Assembly: GCA_003508835.1 (NCBI GenBank)
Contig: PUFA01000003.1
Coordinates: forward strand, 17,461,501-17,525,500
Source of the DNA: Eonycteris spelaea
Taxonomy: Eukaryota; Chordata; Mammalia; Chiroptera; Pteropodidae
Direction: 5' to 3'
Length of the DNA stretch: 64,000 nucleotides
The notes beneath the pieces were generated by a model, which ran no database searches, was not told where the DNA came from, and worked only from the letters and a program-made list of their open reading frames with translations. This document shows positions 55,921 to 64,000 of this stretch, one piece after another (position 1 is the first letter of the stretch; each line of letters begins with the position of its first letter). Both the position numbers and the translations under genes were made by a program.

Positions 55921-56300
55921 TTAAATAGGATTTTAAAGAATTGTTTCCTCTTGGCATTTCTTAATAATTTAATTTCTGTGTTCTTGGATGAAATAATGTC
56001 ATTATTGATAGGGTAATGGTTTCTGGTTGTGTATTGCATTTTTATGCCCAAATACATAGTTTTCATATTTAAAATTGTTAGTTTTCTATATTGCTGGTGG
56101 TTAAGCGTCCTTCAGGAGTTCTGTTAGGACAGTTGTCGTGCAGTCACTTGTTAAAAGGAAAAGTTCTATAACTCCAGTTATGTTACATTTCTCCTACACT
56201 TCCTTGTCCAAGGGTCTGCTGTCATTTTTCTGATCAGCTTGCCTGTCTACTTTCAAATGTTAATATATGCAGGAATAGTTTATGGAAAAGATGACCTTTT

Positions 56301-56316
56301 AAATCAGTAATAGAGA
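56301..56316 (+). repeat. Target-site duplication, left copy
   Basis: aaatcagtaatagaga; differs by one base from 56,794-56,809. Confidence 0.8.
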
Positions 56317-56793
56317 ATGGTGGTGGCGGCCATGGCTCTGGCAGCTCTAGACAGAGTTCAGGAATCGCCATGATTCTTCAGAGGCTCTTCAGATTCTCCT
56401 CTATCATTCAGTCTTCAATTTCAGTCCATTTAAGGAGGAATATTGCTGTTACAGCAGTGGCATTGAATAAAGAACTTGATCCTGTACAGAAACTCTTTGT
56501 GGACAAGATTAGAGAATACAGAACTAAGTGACAGTCATCTGGAGGATCTGTTGATACTGGCCCAGAATATTAGCAAGAGTTTGGGAGGGAGTTTTTTAAG
56601 CTTAAGCAAATGTATGATAAAGCAGACATGAATGTGTTTCCTGACTTCAAATTTGAAGACCTGAAATTTGAAGTCACTGAAAAACCCCAGTCCTGAAGAT
56701 GTAATGTAAAATTTATCTGGTAATTTGTTCTAGATAAGTTGTTCAACTGATCAGAAGTATCAGAATAAACATACATTTCACAACTGTCAAAAA
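56317..56793 (+). pseudogene. ATP5PF: Processed pseudogene of ATP synthase coupling factor 6
   Basis: An intronless copy of the ATP5PF (ATP5J) mRNA. It runs from 5' UTR-like sequence through an ATG at 56,370, a 109-codon frame ending with TGA at 56,694-56,696, and a 3' UTR with AATAAA (56,764-56,769), to a short A tail. The parent protein is a 108-residue peripheral-stalk subunit of F1Fo ATP synthase; the copy has the same length. Recognisable parts are MILQRLFRFSS at the N terminus, ELDPVQKLFVDKIREY in the middle and FKFEDLKFEVTEKPQ near the end. Two stops break it: TGA at codon 54 (56,529-56,531) and TAG at codon 68 (56,571-56,573). A 16-bp target-site duplication with one mismatch flanks it, as made by L1 machinery. 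It lies about 450 bp past HAUS1 and 16 kb from ATP5F1A, the gene of a partner subunit; that proximity is probably chance. Confidence 0.93.
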
Positions 56794-56809
56794 AAATCAG
56801 TAGTAGAGA
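56794..56809 (+). repeat. Target-site duplication, right copy
   Basis: aaatcagtagtagaga, directly after the A tail of the retrocopy. Confidence 0.8.
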
Positions 56810-56814
56810 GATGG

Positions 56815-57430
56815 ATAATTCAACACATAGTGCTAAATCCATACCTCACACCTTATGTCAGGATAGTTTCAAAGGAACAGATTTAAATATTTAATTTTTA
56901 AAAAAAGATACTACAAGAAATCAGGGAGGAATTTTAATGTTTTGATTTTTAAATAATTGTAGAGTCAGAAACAAATGACCAAAATCCAGAAACCATAAAT
57001 GAAATTATTGAAACATTTAAAAATTTTGAAATATTAAAAATTTCTGGATGGTACAATATTTTATAAGTAAAAAGGAAAATTTTTCACTGTGTATGTTTTC
57101 GTACTTCAAAAATTTTTACCATGTGATTAAGAAGCAGTCATTTTTTTTTTTAGAGAATATCTAAATGACCTTAAAATTTTCCCTCCTCTTGGGAGGGGGG
57201 AATAAAAAATAAAATGTTAAAAAAATTTTCCCTCCTCTCCATTTCCACAAATATGTGGTTAAATATGATACAAAATACAAAAGACATTTCCTTTTTTTGA
57301 AACTGTCTATTCTTTAACCATTTAGATATTGCAGTTTGGTCTTTTTCTTAATCTATAGGAGGTCCTTACATATTAGCTAAGTTAATCTTTTGTGATTTGA
57401 GTTACAAATATTTTTCCAGGTTTGTCATTT
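56815..57430. repeat. L1 fragments, two orientations
   Basis: Plus-strand L1 text ('aatccatacctcacacctta') runs to about 57,170. Reverse-complement L1-like text ('aatctataggaggtccttac', 'tcatttgtcttttgac') follows from about 57,240. Confidence 0.5.
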
Positions 57431-57439
57431 GTCTTTTGA

Positions 57440-58025
57440 CTTAATCGCAGGGCTTTTGGTAAGGCAGCTTGGTAGATTTCTTGTGGAAATGACCACAATA
57501 ATTCCTCCCACCTTTGTGCACTCACCATTTGCGCTTGACTCTGATACTTCTTCCATCAAGAGATGGAGTCTCTACCTCCACCTCTTGTATCTGGCGTGGC
57601 CCTATGATTTGTTTCGGCCAGTGAGACAATAGCAAATGTGACAAAAGCAGTGCATTGAAACCTTGTGCATTGAAACTTGTGCATTGAAACTTGCCCTTTC
57701 TTACTGCTCTGGAATTCTGAGACCATCATGTGAAGAAGCCTAGGCAAGTCTACTGGAGGATGAGAAACTATGGAGCAGAGAAGTAATTGCAGCTGAGCCC
57801 TGCCCCCACCCCAAGACCAATCAGGCTGCCTACTGCCAGATATGTAAAAGGAGGATTTCTTGGACCGTCCAACCCCAGCTGAGTCACCAGCAGACTTCAG
57901 AGATAAATCAAGCCCAGGCCAGGAGTGCATACAGTTAACCTGTAGAATTACAAGAAATAATAAACAGTTATTTGAAGCTTATTTTAAGTTTTGGGCTGGT
58001 TATTATCTGCAGTAGCTAACTGATG
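57440..58025 (+). repeat. MLT1-like LTR (different subgroup)
   Basis: Order of blocks: 'gtggccctatgatttgtttc', 'gccagtgagacaatagcaaa', 'cttgccctttcttactgctc', 'accatcatgtgaagaagcct', 'caccagcagacttcagagat', 'ttgggctggttattatctgc'. This fits an older MLT1 subgroup than the copies in PSTPIP2 intron 1. A 14-15-bp unit is repeated three times at 57,651-57,693. Confidence 0.7.
57651..57693 (+). repeat. Three tandem 14-15-bp units
   Basis: tgcattgaaaccttg, then tgcattgaaacttg twice. Confidence 0.9.
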
Positions 58026-58029
58026 AAAA

Positions 58030-58780
58030 GTAGCTTTAGAAATTAATGTTCAAGGAAAAAAGTAAAAAATATACAAAATAAGAAAAAAGAAACATGAGAC
58101 CAGTAGAATTTTATAAAACAGTAATTATATTAAACATAAGTGAGATGTTTTAGTTAAAAGACAAAGATTGAAAGATTATGTTTTTTAAAAACTTGCAAGT
58201 ATATAGGTACATGAGAGAAATATCTTAAAAGTAAGGATGGATGGACCCATGATCATGGTTGATAGATTACATACTTCTCTTAATAATTGATAGAAAAGGC
58301 AGAAAAAATCAAGTATACAGAATATTTAAATAACACAATTAAAAACTTGGTATAATGGATATATAAAAAATCCTATACCAGATTGCCATAGGATACATAT
58401 TTTTTTCCCAAGGGCATTCAGAACATGTATAAAAATTGTCCAAGTAGTGGGCAGTAAGAGAAATCCACTGCAAACAGACTGAAAGCATACACAGTGTGTT
58501 CTTTCACCACAGAGTGCAATTAGATGAAAATAAATGAAAATATATATATATTTGGAATTCAAGAAATACATTCTAAATAACCTGTGAATCAAAGAAGTTA
58601 TATGAATCTAAAAATATTTAGAACTGAATAATGAAAATTCTATGTATCAAATGTGGATTTCTGCTTTTGGCTGTAATCAAATCAAAGTGATCAGATTGCT
58701 GCATTGCTTTAAACAGAAAAACAAAAAAATAACTATGGTCTTCAGATGCTGAATAATGAAGAGCACAGGAAATTAATCCT
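58030..58780 (+). repeat. Degraded L1 ORF2 fragment
   Basis: L1-like phrases such as 'gaccagtagaattttataaa' and 'ttgatagaaaaggcagaaaa', badly diverged. Confidence 0.45.
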
Positions 58781-59164
58781 TAAGAGAAAGAAAGAAAGTG
58801 AGCCCTGCGACTGCCGCAGCTTGATGCATGGAGAGAGTTTCTAGCCTGCAGCTCAGGGAGGGATAACCCAAAGAATCTGGTGATGGCGTCTAGTTGAGAG
58901 ATGAGAATTTGGGAAAACCTAAGTATAATTTGAGAGAGAATGCTGAAGAGCTCTGAAGACCTTAAGAAGTGATTCCTCAAGTCTGGCTGAACTATTGATG
59001 TGCACATACGTATGAGAAGACCATGAAGCCAGTGAAAGAACCACTGTAATATTGGAACATGCAAAGGGCTGGGACTATTTCATGTTCCTGGGAGCCAGAG
59101 TGGAACCACTTGCTACTACAGAGGACCCTGAGCAGTGTCTTCAGAAAGATATTGGCCCTAGCTG

Positions 59165-59290
59165 TGGTGCCAGACTTCATGTTTTTCAGTTTCATGGCTG
59201 TGTTCCAATAAAATGTATTTACAAAAACAGATGGCAAGCTGGATTTGGCTCACAGGCAGCAGTTTGCCAATTCCTGGCCCACAATAGCTA
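59165..59290 (+). repeat. MER5-like hAT-Charlie fragment
   Basis: 'gtgttccaataaaatgtatt' plus 'tacaaaaacagatggcaagc' plus 'agtttgccaattcctggccc' resembles the MER5 family end. Confidence 0.6.
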
Positions 59291-59399
59291 CAGAACAAAA
59301 CCAGGTGTAGCTAGTAAGCTGATAGTGGAGATTAAATGGAATTATATAAAATGCTCAGTTCAAAGAAGGCTAGAAATGAGGAACAAAGGAATTAAGAAA

Positions 59400-61080
59400 A
59401 AGTGAGACAAATAGAAAAAGTTGGTATATTTACACACAACCATATCAGAAACATTAAATGTAAATGGTTTAAACACTAATTAAAAGTCAAAGACTGTCAA
59501 CTTGAATAAAAAAATCAAGACTCAGTTAAATGCTGTCTACAGGCACCTCACCTTAAAGATACAGATAAAAGTAAAATCATGGGACAAAATATACAATGTA
59601 AACAGTAATCAAAAGTTTACATTAATATCTAAATAGATGTCAGAACAAGAGTATTACCAGGGATAAACATAGATATTTCATAATGATAAGACTATCAAGA
59701 CCATCCAATGGGGAAGAACAGTCTTAACGAATGGTGCTAAGAAAACTAGATATCCACAAGCTAAAAAAGCATAAAGTTGGACCTTTACCTCACACTACAT
59801 ATAAATGTTAAAAGGAATCAAAGTCCTCAATGTAAGAGCTAAAACTATAAAACTGTTGGAAGATATTCATGATCTTAAATATGACACCAAAAGCACAGGA
59901 CAGCAGAAGAAAAAATAGATAAATTGGGCTTCACATGGTAATTAAAAACTTTAGTGTTTTAAAGGACATCAAAGAAAGTGAATAGACAATTCACAGAATG
60001 GGGAAAATATTTGCAAATCGTATATCAGGTAAGGGACTTGTATCCAGAATCTATAAAAACACTTACAACCCAATGAAAAATAACCAAATTTAAAAATGGA
60101 TAAAGGGTTTGAATAGACATTTTCCCAATGAATATATACAGGTGCCCAATAAGTTTATGAAAAGATGCTTGACATTATTGGTTATACAACAATAAAAATC
60201 AAAACAACATAATACTACCTCATACCCAGCAAGATAACTAGAATGAAAGAGAATAATAAATGTTGGTGAGGTTGTGAGAAAATTGGAACCCTCATACACT
60301 AATTGGAATGTAAAATGGTACAGTTGCTTTGGAGTATAGTTTAGTGGGATCTCAAGTGATTAAACGTAGGGTTACCATATGACCCAGAAATTCAACTCCT
60401 TGGTATATACCCAAGAGAAATGAAAACATGATCCACACAAAAACTTAAACATGAATGTTCACAGCAGCATTATTCATAACAACCCAAATGTCCATCAAGT
60501 GATGGATAAATAAAATGTAGCATATCTACACAATGGAATATTACTCAGCTGTAAAAAGGAATGAAATACTAATACATCCTTTAACTTGGATGAATTTTGA
60601 AATCATTATGCTAAGTTAAAGAAGCTAGTCACAAAAGATCATGTATTATAGGATTCCATTCATATGAAATGTCCAGAAATGCATACGGATAGAAAGTAAA
60701 TTAATGGTTGCTTAGGGCTGCAAGGATGAGAGATGAGGGTGACAGGTAAAAGAGTTCTTTATGAGGTAGGGTTGAACATGTCTGAATGAATTGGAAACCA
60801 CCGAATTCTGCACTTCAAATGAGTGAGTTGTGTGGTATGTGAATTGCATCTCAAAACTGTTGAAGGAAAAGTATGCAAATTAACAAGGAGGAAGAACTTT
60901 TTATTAACAGATGAAGTTAGTGAAGTGAGCATTCATCCCAGAAAGTTAGAGAAAAAGAGCAAAATAACCCAAAGAAAACAAGCAGAAAGAAATAATGAAG
61001 ATAAGAGCAAAAATTAATGAAACAGAAAATAAATACAATGGAGAAAATCAACAAATCCAACAGTTTGTTCTTTTTAAAAA
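59400..61080 (+). repeat. Nested L1 pieces
   Basis: ORF2-start (endonuclease) text lies at about 59,400-59,690. ORF2 C-terminal and 3' end text follows at about 59,693-60,870. ORF2 linker text lies at about 60,880-61,080 ('gcaaaaattaatgaaacaga'). The order suggests a 5'-truncated L1 inserted into an older one. Confidence 0.6.
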
Positions 61081-62169
61081 AACTAGGAAATTTGTCATGT
61101 CATCTAAATTTTTAAATGTATGGATAGAACATTGCTAGTAATATTCTCTAGTCTCCAGAATCCAAAGTGAATCCCTTTTGTGTTATTTCTTCAACAAAAT
61201 TTGGAGTTAAAAAAAGGGGGGAGGCTGGTCTAGGAAGCCAGGAAACCTAGTTCCAGAGAGGAAAGAAGAAATGGAGTAGACCATGGAGGAGTCAGAGGCA
61301 ACGGCTCAGGCCGACCCTCTATTTGCCTTGATGTGCCAGGAACGGTATGAAGCGTGGCCAAACAAACATCCAAGGCAGCCTGGAATTAAACCTTCTTGCT
61401 CTAATTCCATTTCTAGTCTCTAAGCTGAATATTTTCCTGAAACATTAAATAGACACACACATATTGGAGTGGAGAGGAAGCCTCTTTTTTTCCCCCCTCA
61501 TTCTGACCCCTGGGTTGCATGTTTGTCTATAGAGAACCGCTGCTTTACCCCTAAATACATCACCATTAATCTCCTCAGAACAAAGACATTCTTAGATAAT
61601 CACAGTAAAATCAAATTGAAGAAATCTAACATTGATAAAACATTATCTAATATATAGTCCATACCCAAATTTCTCCAGTTATCTCAATATTATGCTTCAT
61701 AACAGTTGCTTTTCCAATCGGGATCATAACATTGTGTGTCGTTGTGTCTAACTTTTGATACTTGGTTTTTGACCATTTTGTTTTCACTACTTCATTACAC
61801 GTGCACCGCCCCCCCAATCCATTTCTAGTCTATGAAACTTTTTTCCCCAAAATTGAGCAGTGGAACTAGTCCAACCAAGGTGGCACAAACTTAGGGACCA
61901 TGACATATTGAAGTCCAAGCCATGAAGGGTCACTGTCCTTTGATGAATGTTCTGCCCCATCAATAGATGTTTCTGTATGTAGTAAATTAAGAACTCATGA
62001 CCTAAGCAGAAGTTCAGAGCTACTAGCAGAATATGATTACCTACTACAGCTTCTGCTCCTTCGGAAGAGTGTAAAGTTGAATATTGGGTTAGAAATATAG
62101 CATGAACGAAAAGATGTTCCTCACCAAATGTGTCTGAAGCTATTTTAAGAGTAGACCGAGTATTGTGTC

Positions 62170-62211
62170 CTTTAAGCTTGTTTGGATGCCCTTTAAGCTT
62201 GTTTGGATGCC
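62170..62211 (+). repeat. 21-bp tandem duplication
   Basis: ctttaagcttgtttggatgc followed by c, twice in direct succession (62,170-62,190 and 62,191-62,211). Confidence 0.9.
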
Positions 62212-62559
62212 AGGGGACCTTTTTCCTGAGTTATCACAGGAGCACATGACAGATGCTCACCATAGTCTGTCTATGACCCTGTGCCTAAACTACTGACGTC
62301 CAGGATTTGATGAGATACCACTCTGCCAGCTTTATTTAGGACCCTGGTACACAGACCACTTCTGATCTTAGCACAGCTTCCTCTCACATTGTATAGGTAT
62401 ATATTTTTAAGTTTATCTTTCAGTTTCCAGTTCTCACATTTACAGTTGTCTTTAAACCCTGCAACAGCAGCAGCAGCTTGGGGCTGACAGCCTGCCTCCA
62501 CTACTTTGGCAGAAAGACTTGCTCTCTCTGCCTCTTCAGGGTCCGGATTTTCAAAAGCG

Positions 62560-62700
62560 TGTTCAGACACTGAGTATGAAACCTAGCTCTTATGCTACCT
62601 AGCAATGTGGCTTTAAAGACATCATGTAAACTCTCAAGGGTCAAATGAGTATAATAGTTGCCCTATACCTCCCTTGTCACTCATTCATTCATCTCTTATT
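62560..62700 (+). repeat. MIR SINE fragment
   Basis: 'cctagcaatgtggctttaaa' and 'gtcaaatgagtataatagtt' fit a diverged MIR. Confidence 0.5.
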
Positions 62701-63049
62701 CATTTATTAAATACTGGTTTCCATCCTCAAGGTCACCTCATAGTCATCTTGGCTGCTGCAACACTAGCTTTCATGCCCATGTCCCTTTAAGTAACTCCAG
62801 CTGCAAAGAGGACTGGAAAATGTAGTATTTTCATGGACACGTTGTTGCACAGAATAAATTTTGGGTTCTGTTAGTTAAGGAAGGATGGAAGGAAGGTTTA
62901 ACAAATAGGTAACTAAAAGTCCCAACCACAGTAGAAATCCTTTTACCTTCCAGTCCTGGGTTGAATTTTGCTCCACGTCTTCATAAATTCTTGGTATAGC
63001 TATTAAATTTTTTTAAAAAAACCATTGCAGCTATTAGTAGTATCCACTG

Positions 63050-63340
63050 TAGTTTTAATTTGCAATTTCTTGGTGACCGATGAGGTTGAGAACATTTTCA
63101 CATGCCTGTTGGCTACCTGGATACCTTCTTTTGTGAATTACCTGTTAGTCTTTTGCCCATTTTCCTATTAGGCTGTTTGCCTTTTTCTTATTGATTTGTA
63201 AGAGTTCTTTATATATTCTGGGTAGGAGGTCTTCACGGCTGTTAGTATTGCAAATATCACTCATTCTACGGCTTGTCATGTTACTCATTTAATAGCATCT
63301 TTTGTGAACAGAATTGATGTTAACATCCAGTTTATTCATT
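63050..63340 (-). repeat. L1 ORF2 C-terminal fragment
   Basis: The reverse complement of L1 text: 'agttttaatttgcaatttct', 'ttgcccattttcctattagg' and 'agagttctttatatattctg'. Confidence 0.65.
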
Positions 63341-63349
63341 TTTTTTTTT

Positions 63350-64000
63350 CCTTTTTGGTTGTGTTTTTCAGCTTCATTCTTAAAGCTATTTTCACTGGGT
63401 TTATAGTTATAGGTTGGTAATTATTTTCTTTTAGCACTTTAAATCTATCATTCAAATATTTTCTCACTTCCATCCTGTATTAGTTTTCTAGCACTGAGTA
63501 ACAATATTACCACGAACTTCATATCTTAGAACAACACACATTATCTCAACAGTTTCTGTGAGTCAGGTGTCTGGATACAGCTTAGTTGGGTCCTGGACAA
63601 GGCTGCAATTAAGGTGTTGGTCGGTACACTCATTTGGGGCTTGATTAGAAAAGGATCTACTTCCAAGTTCATTCAGTTTGTTGGCTGAAATCAGTTCCTT
63701 GAGATCATAGAACTAGGGGCTTTAGTTTCCTGCGAGCTATCAGCTGAGGCTGCCCTCAGTTCCTAGTAAGGATCACAGGTGCCGCCCTGAGGTCTGTGCC
63801 CCGCACCCCACATCATTCTGCTGAGAAGTCACCCCTCCATCCTAACATTATTTGTTTGAAAGTAATGTATATTTTTTTCTGCAGCTGTTTTTAAGATTTT
63901 CTCTTTAATCTTTGGTTTTTAGTGATTTTATAATGTTCTAGGTGTATTTTTCTTTGAACTTCTCTTAAGTTCATAAAACTTCTTGTGTTAGTGAGTTGAT
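63350..64000 (-). repeat. HAL1/L1 ORF1-region fragment, split by an insertion
   Basis: Two stretches (about 63,350-63,476 and 63,836-64,000) read together as the reverse complement of a HAL1-type region ('tagcactttaaatctatcat', then 'cagctgtttttaagattttc'). About 360 bp of a different repeat separates them. Confidence 0.55.
63477..63835 (+). mobile_element. Unassigned repeat inserted in HAL1/L1
   Basis: It starts about 'gtattagttttctagcactg' and contains 'acaaggctgcaattaaggtg' and 'cttccaagttcattcagttt', a widely dispersed old mammalian repeat whose family I cannot name with certainty. An identical 8-bp word, tccatcct, lies at both junctions (about 63,469-63,476 and 63,836-63,843). Confidence 0.5.

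Larger units (their letters stand above)
55921..64000. other. Intergenic region downstream of HAUS1
   Basis: Apart from an ATP5PF retrocopy I see no gene. L1 pieces, an MLT1-like LTR and MER5-like and MIR sequences fill much of it. I recognise nothing in 55,921-56,300, most of 58,780-59,165, 61,090-62,560 and 62,710-63,050. Confidence 0.6.

Noticed and set aside
59052..59405. 117-codon plus-strand frame
   Set aside because: It ends in a MER5-like transposon fragment and has no recognisable domain or splice context.

Overview
The window is nuclear DNA of a placental mammal. Three genes can be recognised by their exons: the first coding exon of PSTPIP2 (minus strand), all twelve coding exons of ATP5F1A (minus strand, ATP synthase F1 alpha subunit) and all nine coding exons of HAUS1 (plus strand, augmin complex subunit 1). 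From memory this order matches human chromosome 18q21 (PSTPIP2 - ATP5F1A - HAUS1). I saw no Alu, rodent B1/B2, carnivore SINEC, ruminant Bov-tA/BovB or pig PRE SINE. The L1 3' ends look like those I associate with bats and other laurasiatherians, so a bat or related laurasiatherian is my best guess, held weakly.

Layout. 1-28,465 is the start of PSTPIP2 intron 1: AT-rich and full of degraded L1 pieces, MLT1-like LTRs, L2, MIR and microsatellites. 28,130-28,740 is a CpG island with PSTPIP2 exon 1. 28,740-32,900 is intergenic. 32,890-40,800 is ATP5F1A with its own CpG-rich promoter. 40,800-42,950 is a short spacer between two head-to-head genes. 42,950-55,915 is HAUS1, whose 7.2-kb intron 2 is a stack of nested L1 insertions. 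55,915-64,000 is intergenic, with a processed pseudogene of ATP5PF (F1Fo coupling factor 6), an MLT1-like LTR and more L1.

Function. ATP5F1A is a mitochondrial OXPHOS housekeeping gene, HAUS1 a mitotic-spindle gene and PSTPIP2 a myeloid F-BAR adaptor. They are neighbours rather than members of one pathway. I found no CRISPR array, tRNA, rRNA, operon or unrecognised multi-gene system.

Points most worth checking: an apparent one-base deletion in a C-run in ATP5F1A exon 8; an in-frame, stop-free intron 9 in the same gene; a 43-bp tandem duplication beside its exon 1; a half-L1-type insertion in HAUS1 intron 2 with an exact 12-bp target-site duplication; the ATP5PF retrocopy with a near-perfect target-site duplication; and an unidentified 228-bp sequence present twice in PSTPIP2 intron 1. 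Repeat family names come from recall of consensus sequences and were not tested with a masking program.
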